Shown here: one piece after another, positions 14,383 through 23,625 of the stretch
Layout: every line of letters begins with the position of its first letter
Position numbering within the stretch: the stretch's first letter is position 1
Source: Pirellulales bacterium
Lineage (GTDB): Bacteria > Planctomycetota > Planctomycetia > Pirellulales > JANQPP01
Direction of reading: 5' to 3'
Length of the DNA stretch: 52,809 nucleotides
NCBI GenBank assembly: GCA_028289405.1
Contig: JANQPP010000140.1
Coordinates: forward strand, 1 to 52,809
Notes under the pieces: model-generated
The model's input: only the letters and a program-made list of their open reading frames with translations
The model's database searches: none
Told to the model about the DNA's origin: nothing
Made by a program: the position numbers and the translations under genes

Positions 14383-14865
14383 TTACGTCTCCGGGGCGGT
14401 CCAAGGGGTGTACGTCTTCGTCGGGGCTTCGGCATCCAAGTAGTCCTTGCCGAACCAGGAAAGCACTTCGCGTTCCCGCTGGCGCATGCGACGGCGCTCG
14501 TCCGGATCCTGATCGTCGTATCCCACCAGATGCAGCCCGCCATGCACCAGATAGAGCAGCAATTCATCCTCGGCCTCGCCACCGTATTGTGGCGCCGCGC
14601 GTCGCGCCGTATCGAAGCTAGCCACGATTTCACCTTCCAACAGCGGCGACTCGCAAGCCAGCGGAAAAGAGAGCACATCCGTGGGACCGGTGTGGGACAG
14701 ATAGGTTTGGTTGAGTTCGGCGATGGTCGGGTCGTCGACGATCACCAGATTCACCTGCCCTTGGGAAAATTCGTGTTCCTGGAAAATCCTCTGGAGCGCG
14801 ATTTCCCATCGTGTGTCGGGTTGGCTGACTTCGGGATGGCGCAAAAATGTTTCGATCTTGACCAT
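14383..14865 (-). CDS. ybeY: Endoribonuclease YbeY, rRNA maturation and ribosome quality control
   Basis: The protein has 160 residues, normal length for YbeY. The strand-turn LNQTYLSHTGPTDVLSFPLA and the metal motif VHGGLHLVGYDD are diagnostic. The usual motif is HGxLHLxGYDH with three His zinc ligands. Here H108 and H112 are present but the third position is Asp118. Asp can bind metal, and the change may be a lineage trait rather than loss of function. The enzyme processes the 3' end of 16S rRNA in the cytoplasm. It lies between the pgpH-like and corC-like genes, its standard neighbours, with gaps of 75 and 27 bases. Confidence 0.95.
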   Translation of the reverse strand: MVKIETFLRHPEVSQPDTRWEIALQRIFQEHEFSQGQVNLVIVDDPTIAELNQTYLSHTGPTDVLSFPLACESPLLEGEIVASFDTARRAAPQYGGEAEDELLLYLVHGGLHLVGYDDQDPDERRRMRQREREVLSWFGKDYLDAEAPTKTYTPWTAPET

Positions 14866-14940
14866 CCGCCGCGCGGCACGCGATTCGCGCCTACCTCCAC
14901 GAATTTTGGAAACGGTTTGTGATGTTGGAATGGGAACGGG

Positions 14941-17205
14941 CTATGCGGTGAGTTGTTGTTCGCCGGGGTACTTCACCCGACCATGGTACACGGCAATCAA
15001 CGACTTGATCAGGCTGTCGCTCACGGTGCGTAGTTCACTTAAGGTCAAGTCGCATTCGTCGAACTGGCCGTCCAGCAGCCGCTTCATGGCCAAATCGTTG
15101 ACCAGGCCCTCAATCCGCGCCGATGTCGGATCCACCAAAACACGGCTGGCACTTTCCACGGCATCGGACAACATCAACACGGCCGCTTCCTTGGTTTGTG
15201 GCTTGGGACCAGGATATCGGAACGAACTTTCGTTGACCTCCGCGGCGTCGGGATCTTGTTCGCAGCGTTCGTTGGCCCGGCGGTAAAAATACTCCACCAG
15301 CGTCGTGCCGTGATGCTGCTGAATAAAGTCGATGATGGCCTGAGGCAGGTGATGTTGCCGGGCCAGGTCAGCACCATCCTTGACGTGGGCCACGATGATC
15401 AACGTACTCATGGCCGGCACGAGGGCATCGTGGCGGTTGGCGTCGCGTCCTTGATTCTCCACGAAATAACCGGGCTTGAGCATCTTGCCAATGTCGTGGA
15501 AGTAGGCTCCCACGCGCACCAAAAGCCCTCGCGCGCCGATGCTATCAGCGGCCGCTTCCGCCAGTGAAGCGACATTGATGGAATGGTTGTACGTGCCTGG
15601 CGCACGGCGGACCAGCTCTTGCAGCAGCGGATGCGCCGCATCCCCCAACTCCAACAAGCTGAGATCGGTGAGAATGCCGAACGCGGTTTCGATAAAGGGG
15701 AGCAGCCCGGTCATCAAGAAGCCGGCGATGATCGCCCAGAGTCCGAATCGCGAGGCGTCGGCCAATAACTCCATGCCCCAAGGTTGGCCGGTGAGCAAGC
15801 TGACACCGACCGTGGTCAGGCTCGTCACGGCGCCGCTGACCAGTCCCACGAAGATGAGCTTCGTGCGGTTGCGAACGGAGCCGACGGAGAGAATCGCCAC
15901 GGCGAGGGCGGAGGTCAAAATTACGAAGGACCGCAGCCCCTGGCCCAACGTGACGACGACGATGAAGGTCACCGCGACGGAGAGCAGAAACGCCAAACCA
16001 CGCTGGTAAGCAATGGCGATCGACATGCCGAAAATCAACAGCGGAATTAACTCGGCCCGCCAGTTGTCCGTCGCCACGTTCACGGCCAACACGATGGTGA
16101 CCACCACGATGGCCAAGAACGTGGCCAGTTGTCGGATATCCGCCAACAAATTAGGCGCTTGCCGCCAAATGAACTCCGCGCATAGCGTGAATACGGCGAC
16201 GTACATCCCCAAAGCGGCCAGCACACGCCACAGCAGTTTAGCGGGCGGCAATTGGTTCACGAGGAGCTGATACTCCTGCCGCAGATAATTCATCGACTCG
16301 GCAGAGAGCGGCTGTCCACCGCGGGCGATCACGTGCCCCACGGGATAGGTTTGCAGTTCCACCGCGTCGGCCGCCTTTTGCGCCTCGAGTTCCGTGGAAG
16401 CTTCATCCAGTTTCAACGTTACCGGAAGCCGGGAAGAGAGCCAATGGTAGGTGTGCTCGGCAAGTTGGGGCGGATCAATCCCCGACATCAGCCGCTTGCG
16501 CAACTCCGCGTTCGCGTCCGCATGCAGCACCTGTTTGACCTTCACCACATTCGTGTAGGTGGGGTCCCCTACCGGATGGACGAAGATCTCGGTTTGATTC
16601 CCTTCCGTGGGTTCCTGGGTCAGCTTGTTAATTAGTCCGTGCTGCTGCAGCTCGCGGATGATTTGGTCGATGACCTTTTCGTAATTCTCGAGCGCCTGTT
16701 CCTCTTTCAAGGCCTCGCGAAACTTCTTGAACTGCTGCGCGATTTGCTCGCGTGAAGGGGCCTTGTCCGGATCGGCGGTCGAGGGTAGGAAGTCACGCCA
16801 AGTCTTCTCGACTTCCGGAGTCATTTCCTCGGCGGGCAGTAACTGCGTCGTGATGACATTCAAGAGACCGCCCCGCAGTTTCTCCAACGGCTGCGGATCA
16901 TTTTCATACACGAACCGGATTTGGGAGCGTGCTTCGCGGCGGACTTCCTCGGTCAGCGTCGGATTCGGCAATTCGTACAGCGCGAGCACGTCCCTTTGTG
17001 GAGTCACCCCCGTACGATGCGCAAAGGGAGGGTACCAAACGCCCGTCGCGAGCATCGTGCACACCGCGGCGCAAAATGCCAGACCGATTCTGGTCCAGGC
17101 CTCCCGATGGCTCAGTTGGCCGACGATGCGCGCGGCAAAGCTGGGAGGCAATTCGAGCGGGGCGACCCGCTCTAGCCGCTTCTTCTTGCGAGGGACATTG
17201 TTCAT
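14941..17205 (-). CDS. PgpH/YqfF-type 7TM-HD phosphohydrolase (cyclic-di-AMP phosphodiesterase family)
   Basis: The protein has 754 residues. After a basic N-terminus and one membrane helix (about 40-56) comes a large periplasmic 7TMR-HDED domain (about 80-320). A cluster of seven membrane helices (about 325-510) follows, then a cytoplasmic HD domain with H541 (NHSINVASLAEAA), H570-D571 (YFHDIGKML) and later conserved His/Asp residues (QQHHGTTLVEYFY). This is the full PgpH architecture. The Gram-positive homologue hydrolyses c-di-AMP; activity in planctomycetes is inferred. The gene overlaps phoH by ATGA (17202-17205), so translation is coupled. Confidence 0.92.
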   Translation of the reverse strand: MNNVPRKKKRLERVAPLELPPSFAARIVGQLSHREAWTRIGLAFCAAVCTMLATGVWYPPFAHRTGVTPQRDVLALYELPNPTLTEEVRREARSQIRFVYENDPQPLEKLRGGLLNVITTQLLPAEEMTPEVEKTWRDFLPSTADPDKAPSREQIAQQFKKFREALKEEQALENYEKVIDQIIRELQQHGLINKLTQEPTEGNQTEIFVHPVGDPTYTNVVKVKQVLHADANAELRKRLMSGIDPPQLAEHTYHWLSSRLPVTLKLDEASTELEAQKAADAVELQTYPVGHVIARGGQPLSAESMNYLRQEYQLLVNQLPPAKLLWRVLAALGMYVAVFTLCAEFIWRQAPNLLADIRQLATFLAIVVVTIVLAVNVATDNWRAELIPLLIFGMSIAIAYQRGLAFLLSVAVTFIVVVTLGQGLRSFVILTSALAVAILSVGSVRNRTKLIFVGLVSGAVTSLTTVGVSLLTGQPWGMELLADASRFGLWAIIAGFLMTGLLPFIETAFGILTDLSLLELGDAAHPLLQELVRRAPGTYNHSINVASLAEAAADSIGARGLLVRVGAYFHDIGKMLKPGYFVENQGRDANRHDALVPAMSTLIIVAHVKDGADLARQHHLPQAIIDFIQQHHGTTLVEYFYRRANERCEQDPDAAEVNESSFRYPGPKPQTKEAAVLMLSDAVESASRVLVDPTSARIEGLVNDLAMKRLLDGQFDECDLTLSELRTVSDSLIKSLIAVYHGRVKYPGEQQLTA

Positions 17206-18176
17206 GAGTTCATTTCGGCCTGCCCACGTTTACCCTGAGCCGCTTCATACCGTTGCACGATTTCCTGGACCAGGCGATGACGGACGATATCCGCCTTGGT
17301 GAGCCGCACGACGTCCAACCCTTCGATACCGTGGAGCCTCTCGATCGCGTCGGTTAGTCCGCTCTTTTGGCGGTCAGGTAGATCGACTTGCGTGGAATCT
17401 CCGGACACCACGACCTTCGAGCCATGCCCCATCCGTGTCAAAAACATTTTCATTTGCGAGACGGTCGTATTTTGCGCTTCATCCAGAATGATGAAGGCGT
17501 CGTTGAGCGTCCGTCCGCGCATGTATGCCAAGGGAATCACTTCAATGACTTCTTGTTCCGTATACCGACGCACCAATTCAGGATCCATCATGTCCCGCAG
17601 CGCGTCTAGGAGGGGCCGCAAGTAAGGATTAATTTTCGCGGCCATGTCGCCGGGCAGGAACCCCAGACTCTCGCCCGCCTCGACCGCCGGACGTACCAAT
17701 ACGATCCGCCGCAGATCCCCATGCATCAAAGCGTCTACCGCCGCAGCGACCGCCAGATACGTCTTCCCTGTTCCCGCCGGCCCCACGCAAAACACCATCT
17801 CGTTTTCCGCGATCGCCTCCCAATATCGTCGCTGTCCTGAAGTGCGGGGCCGTACCGCCTTGCGAGTTCCGGGCTCGCCAACCCGGGGCACCTGGACAAC
17901 CGAAGGCGTCACGGCAGGAGAATCGGAATCGACCAGGCAAGCGTCCACATCCTCGGGATACACGACACCGTATTCCTTCGCCACGGTGGAAAGACGTTCC
18001 AGCACGGAAGTCGCCTTGCTGACGGCCGATTTCTCTCCTTCGATCACGATCTGATTTTCCCGCGCGACCACGGTCACACCCAATGTGTCGCGAATGCGGC
18101 GAAGATGCTGGTCATGTGTGCCGAAAAGCGCCAGGAGTGCCTTGGAATCCAGAACTGAGACGGTCGCTTTGGTCAT
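17202..18176 (-). CDS. phoH: PhoH-family ATPase
   Basis: The protein has 324 residues, the usual PhoH/YbeZ length. The N-terminal KH-like domain (VSVLDSKALLALFGTHDQHL...NQIVIEGEK) is followed by the PhoH ATPase: Walker A GPAGTGKT (132-139), FLPGDMAAKINPYLRPLLDA, the AYMRGRTLNDAFIILDEAQN Walker B, and SGDSTQVDLP. It is thought to be an RNA-binding or helicase-like ATPase that works with YbeY in rRNA processing, and ybeY lies two genes downstream. It heads the operon. A TATAGT lies about 65 bases upstream on the minus strand but without a clear -35. Confidence 0.95.
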   Translation of the reverse strand: MTKATVSVLDSKALLALFGTHDQHLRRIRDTLGVTVVARENQIVIEGEKSAVSKATSVLERLSTVAKEYGVVYPEDVDACLVDSDSPAVTPSVVQVPRVGEPGTRKAVRPRTSGQRRYWEAIAENEMVFCVGPAGTGKTYLAVAAAVDALMHGDLRRIVLVRPAVEAGESLGFLPGDMAAKINPYLRPLLDALRDMMDPELVRRYTEQEVIEVIPLAYMRGRTLNDAFIILDEAQNTTVSQMKMFLTRMGHGSKVVVSGDSTQVDLPDRQKSGLTDAIERLHGIEGLDVVRLTKADIVRHRLVQEIVQRYEAAQGKRGQAEMNS

Positions 18177-18355
18177 CCATCAAGCGCCCGGACAGGGCCG
18201 GCGCCATGGTGCGGGAAACATGAAGACTACTTGAATACTATAGCCAATTCCGGGCGGGCTTCTCCAGCATTTCGCCAAGAATCCCATAAGTCAATTCCCG
18301 GGAGCAACTTATGCATTGCGGCTAGCGGCTTGCCAGCGAACAATCCTTGGTCGAT

Positions 18356-19249
18356 TCAGAGCGTGATCCATCCCCATTTCCAACAGCAGTAGGCGACCGG
18401 AGCGGCGAAGACCAAAGAATCGATCACGTCCAATATTCCGCCAAAACCGGGCAACCAGCGGCTCGAATCCTTTTCTCCGCATTCCCGTTTCACCATCGAT
18501 TCCGCCAGGTCTCCCAGCATTCCCGCCACGCCCACGGTGCCCCCATACAAGGCTCCTTGCCACCAGGCTGGCAAACTCACCCCGTCCGCGGCACTCGAAG
18601 TCGCGACGCTGACAAAAAAGAGTTGCGTGCCGAGCGCGGCGAAGACCAGCCCCCCGATGGCACCTTCGACCGTCTTTCCTGGGCTGAGAGTGGGAGCCAG
18701 TTTGTGTTTGCCCCAAATGCGTCCGCAGGTGTAAGCACCGATGTCGGCCAGTTTGGCCGCCAGAACGACGGAAACCACAGCGATCAGCCCCACGAAGTCG
18801 CCCTGCCACAGACGCAAGCGCACGACATACGTGGGCAGCAGCCCCACGTACAGCAGGCTCCACATCGTCAGCGCGAGTTGCGTCAAAGGCCGTTCCACGT
18901 GACCGTAGCGGACGATTTGCCAGGCGACGGCGACGCAAAACAGGAGTGCCAGACAAGTCGCCGTATCCGCCAGCGGGAACCAGGTCGCGAGGAATGCCGG
19001 AGGAGTTGAGGCATGCTCCAAATAGCTCGTCGTGATCAGCGCGGGAACTCCCACGACAACCAACCCGGTCTGCGGGCGATATCCGCCACGCCGCAAAAGC
19101 CGACAGATTTCGTCCGCCCCCGCCGTGCATACGCACAACCACAAGGGGAACAACCAAACTCCTGGTGGTGACGCACGGGCGTCCAGCCAACAAGAGGCTG
19201 CGAGTACGGCGACCAGCAGCACTCCCAAAGGCACCCGCCAGGCTAACAT
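18356..19249 (-). CDS. cdsA: Phosphatidate cytidylyltransferase (CDP-diacylglycerol synthase)
   Basis: The protein has 297 residues. ATG 19249 begins directly at the first membrane helix (WRVPLGVLLVAVLAASCWLD). A longer frame upstream adds arginine-rich non-native sequence and runs into uppS. Multiple membrane helices follow, with the family signatures KLADIGAYTCGRIWGKHKLA, SPGKTVEGAIGG and the C-terminal ESMVKRECGEKDSSRWLPGF then GGILDVIDSL. The classic ending is PGHGGxLDRxDS. Here the His is Phe and the Arg is Val, deviations that look lineage-specific. It makes CDP-DAG from CTP and phosphatidate at the inner membrane. It is paired with uppS, the standard order, with a 92-base gap. Confidence 0.93.
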   Translation of the reverse strand: MLAWRVPLGVLLVAVLAASCWLDARASPPGVWLFPLWLCVCTAGADEICRLLRRGGYRPQTGLVVVGVPALITTSYLEHASTPPAFLATWFPLADTATCLALLFCVAVAWQIVRYGHVERPLTQLALTMWSLLYVGLLPTYVVRLRLWQGDFVGLIAVVSVVLAAKLADIGAYTCGRIWGKHKLAPTLSPGKTVEGAIGGLVFAALGTQLFFVSVATSSAADGVSLPAWWQGALYGGTVGVAGMLGDLAESMVKRECGEKDSSRWLPGFGGILDVIDSLVFAAPVAYCCWKWGWITL

Positions 19250-19341
19250 GTGCGACTTTCTTTTCGCTGTGGAAGCGGGTAGAAGTTCGGGGCTCGACGA
19301 GGCAGGACAAGAACCGGCACGAGATCGAAAGGATTTTCGGC

Positions 19342-20157
19342 TTAAGCCGTGGGCAGACCTCCGTAACGGCGTTTGCGGCCCGCGAAATCCTGGATGGCAT
19401 GCCGCAGATCCGCTTCCGAGAACTCGGGCCAGCATTTTTCGGTCACCCAAATTTCCGCATAGCTTATCTGCCACAGCAGGAAGTTGCTCACCCTTTGCTC
19501 GCCCGCCGTGCGGAGTAACAAATCCGGATCGGCGAGGTGAGGAGCGTAGAGGTGCCCGTGGATCACGTCTTCCGTGATGTCTTCCGGACGAAGTGTGCCC
19601 GCCTTGATGTCCTCTCCGATGCGGCGGCAAGCGTCCACCAATTCCTGCCGTCCTCCATAGTTCACGGCCAGGCAAAGACGCGTGCCCTGATTGGCCGCGC
19701 TCATCTGAATCGTCTTATCGACTTCGGCTAATACGCCCGGGGGAATGCCTTCCCGCCGGCCAATCATGTGCACCCGCAGACCATTCTCCATGATCGTACC
19801 CCGTTCCTCGATCATGTACTGTTCCAGCAGATGCATGAGGAAATCGAGTTCATGGGGAGGCCGTTTCCAGTTTTCATGGGACAGACAGTAGAGGGTGAGG
19901 CATTCCAGGTCGAGCCGCGCGGCTTCCTCGGTCACCCGACGGACGCTGGACACGCCACGGCGGTGTCCTTCAATCCGGGGAAGACCCTGCCGCTCCGCCC
20001 AGCGGCCATTCCCGTCCATGATGATCGCGATGTGCCGAGGCCACTTTTCCCGAGGGACCTCGCTCAAGTCCCAGGGCGTTTCCTGGTGCTCTTCCGGGAA
20101 GATGTCGGATTCACCGGCGGTGGAATCGAGAAAGTCGGACATTTTGGACGATGGCAT
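19342..20157 (-). CDS. uppS: Isoprenyl transferase (undecaprenyl diphosphate synthase)
   Basis: The protein has 271 residues from ATG 20157. ATG 20142 (MSDFLD) is equally possible because neither has a strong ribosome site. The cis-prenyltransferase motifs are complete: HIAIIMDGNGRWAERQGLPR with the catalytic Asp, GHRRGVSSVRRV, LTLYCLSHENWKRPP, LCLAVNYGGRQELVDA, and DPDLLLRTAGEQRVSNFLLW then QISYAEIWV. It builds the C55 lipid carrier for peptidoglycan and O-antigen. The N-terminal acidic extension of about 35 residues is longer than in E. coli. It is followed by cdsA. Confidence 0.96.
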   Translation of the reverse strand: MPSSKMSDFLDSTAGESDIFPEEHQETPWDLSEVPREKWPRHIAIIMDGNGRWAERQGLPRIEGHRRGVSSVRRVTEEAARLDLECLTLYCLSHENWKRPPHELDFLMHLLEQYMIEERGTIMENGLRVHMIGRREGIPPGVLAEVDKTIQMSAANQGTRLCLAVNYGGRQELVDACRRIGEDIKAGTLRPEDITEDVIHGHLYAPHLADPDLLLRTAGEQRVSNFLLWQISYAEIWVTEKCWPEFSEADLRHAIQDFAGRKRRYGGLPTA

Positions 20158-20266
20158 AAGTAGTCGAACTTTCGCTAATTCTGGCACTCTCCGGCTCCGC
20201 CCCAGCCAGACAGCGTTCATGGTATCTCGCGGTCCGCGCGAGTTGGCCCTTCCTAGCATACGTTGC

Positions 20267-21595
20267 CTAGCCGTGAATCGTTTGATTTCGTTCCGGTCCC
20301 ACGGAAATGATTTCGACCGGCCTGCCAACCAATTCTTCGATCCGCGCCAAATACGCCAAGGCGTTTTTAGGCAATGATGAACGGGCCTTCACACCGGAGA
20401 TGTCCTCTTCCCAACCGGGCAGCGTTTCGTAAACCGGGGTAACGCGGCGCAAATCCTCCACCTGGCTGGGGAAATTCCGGGTCCGTTCGCCGTTCAGTTC
20501 ATAGCTGGTACAAATGTTCAATTCGGGCAGACCGCTCAGCACGTCCAGCAGCATCACGGCCAGGCTGTTCACCCCGCTCAGCCGGGCCGTGTAGCGAATC
20601 GCCACGGCGTCTAACCAACCGCAACGGCGGGGACGGCGGGTCACGGTACCGTATTCGTTTCCCCGGTCTCGGAGCTGCTGGCCAATGTCGTTGTCTTGCT
20701 CCGTGGGGAATGGACCGCCCCCCACGCGGGTCGAGTACGCCTTGACCACGCCGAGTACTTTGTTGATCCACCGTCCGGGAATTCCCGAGCCATTGGAAAT
20801 ACCAACGCCCGAACTGTTGCTGCTAGTGACATATGGAAAGGTACCGTGATCGATGTCCAGCAGCGCGCCTTGCGCGCCTTCACAGAGAATCCGCTTTCCG
20901 GATTCGGTGGCATCGAGCAGATACGAAGTGGTATCTCCGGCGAATGGCCTCAAGCGGGCACCGAGTTCTTGATAATCCCGAGCGATGTTGGCCACGTCCA
21001 GTGTTGCCAAGTCCTCCCCCGAGCAAATGCCCGAAAGCGCGGCACGTTTGGCGGCCACCGTCCTTTCGACTTGTTCGGGGAAATTATCACGAAATAGATC
21101 GCCTAGCCGGATGGCGTGGTTTCGACCGACTTTGTCCCGATAACAAGGGCCGATCCCGCGCTGGGTCGTGCCGATGCTTTCTCCGTTTCCCCTTTCGCTG
21201 TCCAGGAGGCGGTCTTCCAGCAGATGCCAGGGAAAGATGACGTGCGCGCGATCGCTGATCATGAAGTTCTCGCCAATCTGGACGCCTCGCGCGGTAAGGC
21301 CGTCCATCTCCGCCAGCAAGGCGGGCGGGTGCAGCACGACCCCGCCCGTGATCACGCATCGCACATTGGGAACCAGAATCCCGCTAGGCACCAAAGAAAG
21401 CTTGTAGGTCTCCGTGCCGCTGACCACCGTATGGCCGGCATTCGCGCCGCCCTGATAACGGACCACGATTTCGTGCTGCTCGGCCAGCAGATGCACGAGT
21501 TTTCCCTTGGCTTCATCCCCCCATTGCAATCCGATAACGCAAGTTGTCGACACGCGTGAGCACCCCATCAACGGATCGCGGAATATCCGTCTCAT
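20267..21595 (-). CDS. purA: Adenylosuccinate synthetase
   Basis: The protein has 442 residues. ATG 21595 has GGAAG about 8 bases upstream; ATG 21568 (MGCSRV) is the alternative. The P-loop reads CVIGLQWGDEAKGKLVHLLA (usually GDEGKGK), followed by VRYQGGANAGHTVV, QRGIGPCYRDKVGRN, LCEGAQGALLDIDHGTFPYV, TSSNSSGVGI, TRVGGGPFPTE, GTVTRRPRRCGWLD and the C-terminal SVGPERNQTI. All domains of this GTP-dependent enzyme of AMP synthesis are present. The Gly-to-Ala change in the P-loop is mild. It is followed by uppS after 109 bases. Confidence 0.97.
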   Translation of the reverse strand: MRRIFRDPLMGCSRVSTTCVIGLQWGDEAKGKLVHLLAEQHEIVVRYQGGANAGHTVVSGTETYKLSLVPSGILVPNVRCVITGGVVLHPPALLAEMDGLTARGVQIGENFMISDRAHVIFPWHLLEDRLLDSERGNGESIGTTQRGIGPCYRDKVGRNHAIRLGDLFRDNFPEQVERTVAAKRAALSGICSGEDLATLDVANIARDYQELGARLRPFAGDTTSYLLDATESGKRILCEGAQGALLDIDHGTFPYVTSSNSSGVGISNGSGIPGRWINKVLGVVKAYSTRVGGGPFPTEQDNDIGQQLRDRGNEYGTVTRRPRRCGWLDAVAIRYTARLSGVNSLAVMLLDVLSGLPELNICTSYELNGERTRNFPSQVEDLRRVTPVYETLPGWEEDISGVKARSSLPKNALAYLARIEELVGRPVEIISVGPERNQTIHG

Positions 21596-21766
21596 AACAA
21601 ATTCTTCCGTGGGGGACCCACGATCATCAGGTCCCGAAACGCCTGAATGTATGCCGCGAAGGGCGCGGGAACAAGGTTCTGGACCCGCGCTTCGCCGATT
21701 CCGCCAATCTCTCAGACTTCCTCCGTGCATGCCAAATCGACGCATTCGGCAATCCCGGCTCGTTCT

Positions 21767-22306
21767 TCAACCTTTCGGATACTGTCGGCAATAGGCGTAC
21801 AAAACCATCGCCGCCGACGTGGCCACGTTGAAGCTGTAAGGCAGTCCGTACACGGGGATCTCCACGACCTGATCCAGGTAGGCCAATTCTTCGGGCGAGA
21901 GGCCCAGCCGTTCATTACCAAAAACCAATGCAGCGCGACGAGGAAACTCGAAGTCATACAAACAACTCGCGCCCGTCGACTGTTCCACGCCGATCAGCGT
22001 GTAGCCTTCTTCGCGCAGCCGTTTGAGCACGGGCGGCAACGTGCGATGGACCTCGATCTCCACGGTCGTGGCGGCGTCCCGGGCAACTTTCGCGCGAACC
22101 TTCGCGTTTCCGCAGCAGATCACGCGGCGGAGGCCAAATCCTCCCGCGACACGGACGATCCGTGCCAAATTGACCTGGCTTCGCAAGGGAGCGCACACGG
22201 CCACCGCCTCCCGTTCCCGCTCCAAAGCCCAGGGCGCTTTGTGCCGCAGGTGTTCGAACTGGGAAGATTCGGATTCCGCCATGGCAAGATTTTTCTCATT
22301 GGACAT
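21767..22306 (-). CDS. SpoU/TrmH-family RNA 2'-O-methyltransferase
   Basis: The protein has 179 residues and lacks the N-terminal substrate-binding domain of longer SpoU proteins. The trefoil-knot motifs are clear: motif 1 LRSQVNLARIVRVAGGFGLR (the N and R positions of this motif), motif 2 RRAALVFGNERLGLS, and motif 3 VVEIPVYGLPYSFNVATSAA then MVLYAY. This predicts 2'-O-ribose methylation of tRNA or rRNA. The target cannot be read; TrmH-like or TrmL-like are both possible. The start is ATG 22306. It is divergent from the YhaM-like gene at 22459, so the 152 bases between them must hold both promoters. Confidence 0.9.
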   Translation of the reverse strand: MSNEKNLAMAESESSQFEHLRHKAPWALEREREAVAVCAPLRSQVNLARIVRVAGGFGLRRVICCGNAKVRAKVARDAATTVEIEVHRTLPPVLKRLREEGYTLIGVEQSTGASCLYDFEFPRRAALVFGNERLGLSPEELAYLDQVVEIPVYGLPYSFNVATSAAMVLYAYCRQYPKG

Positions 22307-22458
22307 GAATCACGAACTGCCCGATACCACGTCGATGGCAGCCAGTGATCGATGCTCGGAGTATCATAGCAAGTGCCGAGATCACCGAACGCGTGTGGTT
22401 CGTCGCCGCACGCGTCCGAGATCGACATTTGAAGTCACCATACGACGCCGAGGGTCCC

Positions 22459-23481
22459 ATGTCCCCCAAATCGATTCCGTTGAAGACGCTAGCCGAAATG
22501 GAGCCGGGAGACGAAGCCGACGCATTCCTGCTCATGACGCGCAAGGAGGAGCTCACGACCCGTGACGGCAAACCCTATTTCAAAGTCGGATTTCGCGATG
22601 CGCAGCGAGAGGTCACGTTTCCCATCTGGGGCGATTCAGCCTGGGCCGAGGCCTGCGGCTCCGAATGGCAAGTCGGCCAATTCTACAAGGTTCGCAGCGT
22701 TTACCGGGAATCGAGTTTTGGCGCCCAGCTCGAAATTCGCAAGATCCGTGAAGTTGAAGAGAGTGACCGGGAGGAAGGCTTTGATCCGGCCATGTGCCGC
22801 CCCAGTTCTCGCGTGCCACCCGCCGAACTCTTCGCCAAACTGATGGAACTCATCGAAAGCACGATGCAGCCCGGTTCCCTCCGCGATTTGGTGCGGCATA
22901 TCTATACGTCGCATGAGCACGAATTGCTGGAGGCGTTCGCGGCCGTCAAAAACCATCACGCCTTCGTGGGAGGGTATTTGGATCATGTGCTGAGCATGGC
23001 TCAAACCTGCGCCTATTTGGCCGAAAAATATGAACGGCTATACCCCGACATGCAGCCTCCTTTGGACAAGGATTTAGTCGTGGCGGGCGGACTGCTGCAC
23101 GATATCGGGAAGGTACTGGAATTACGCTCTACTTCCGTGGGATGCGAATACGCTCCGGAGGGACACCTCATCGGCCACATCTTGCTCGGACGGGATATCG
23201 TGCGTGATACCGCGCGAAAATTCCCGCTGGAAGGGGACCGCTTGCTGCGGCTGGAACATATCATCGTTTCCCATCAACGGTTCGCGGAATGGGGTTCGCC
23301 CAAGCCGCCCATGACGCCCGAAGCGCTGCTGGTGCATTACGCTGATGACATCGACGCCAAGTTCCATATGATGGCGATGATCCTGCAAGAAGATCATGGC
23401 TCCGATCCGGTAACCTCCAGCCGGAATGTCCTGCGGCAACACATCTATCGCGGAGACGCATCGTCATCGCCGAACGGCTGA
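22459..23481 (+). CDS. YhaM-like 3'-5' exoribonuclease (OB fold plus HD domain)
   Basis: The protein has 340 residues. ATG 22459 has GAGGG 5 bases upstream; an in-frame extension to 22345 is not convincing. The N-terminal OB-fold (GDEADAFLLMTRKEELTTRD...VGQFYKVRSVYR) is followed by an HD domain with NHHAFVGGYLDHVLSMAQT, GGLLHDIGKVLEL, a conserved HLIGHILLG and LEHIIVSHQ, then HYADDIDAKF. This order is that of YhaM/CBF1, which degrades RNA or single-stranded DNA. The start, signature order and length (YhaM is about 310-320) fit well. Confidence 0.88.
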   Translation: MSPKSIPLKTLAEMEPGDEADAFLLMTRKEELTTRDGKPYFKVGFRDAQREVTFPIWGDSAWAEACGSEWQVGQFYKVRSVYRESSFGAQLEIRKIREVEESDREEGFDPAMCRPSSRVPPAELFAKLMELIESTMQPGSLRDLVRHIYTSHEHELLEAFAAVKNHHAFVGGYLDHVLSMAQTCAYLAEKYERLYPDMQPPLDKDLVVAGGLLHDIGKVLELRSTSVGCEYAPEGHLIGHILLGRDIVRDTARKFPLEGDRLLRLEHIIVSHQRFAEWGSPKPPMTPEALLVHYADDIDAKFHMMAMILQEDHGSDPVTSSRNVLRQHIYRGDASSSPNG

Positions 23482-23625
23482 CGATCGATGGATCACCCCG
23501 AATTGCGTCGTACACTTGCCCAGCATGCATTCTGGGTTCGCGGGTGGGATTCCCGTATGAGGCGGGCTTCATGAGTGGCCCGACGGATTTCGCCCAGTGA
23601 AGGAGGGAAGTGAGGGGTTTTTCGG

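Noticed and set aside
18309..19400. Open frame of 363 residues overlapping cdsA
   Set aside because: It is an out-of-frame reading; cdsA (18356-19249) has the CTP-transferase signatures and membrane helices.
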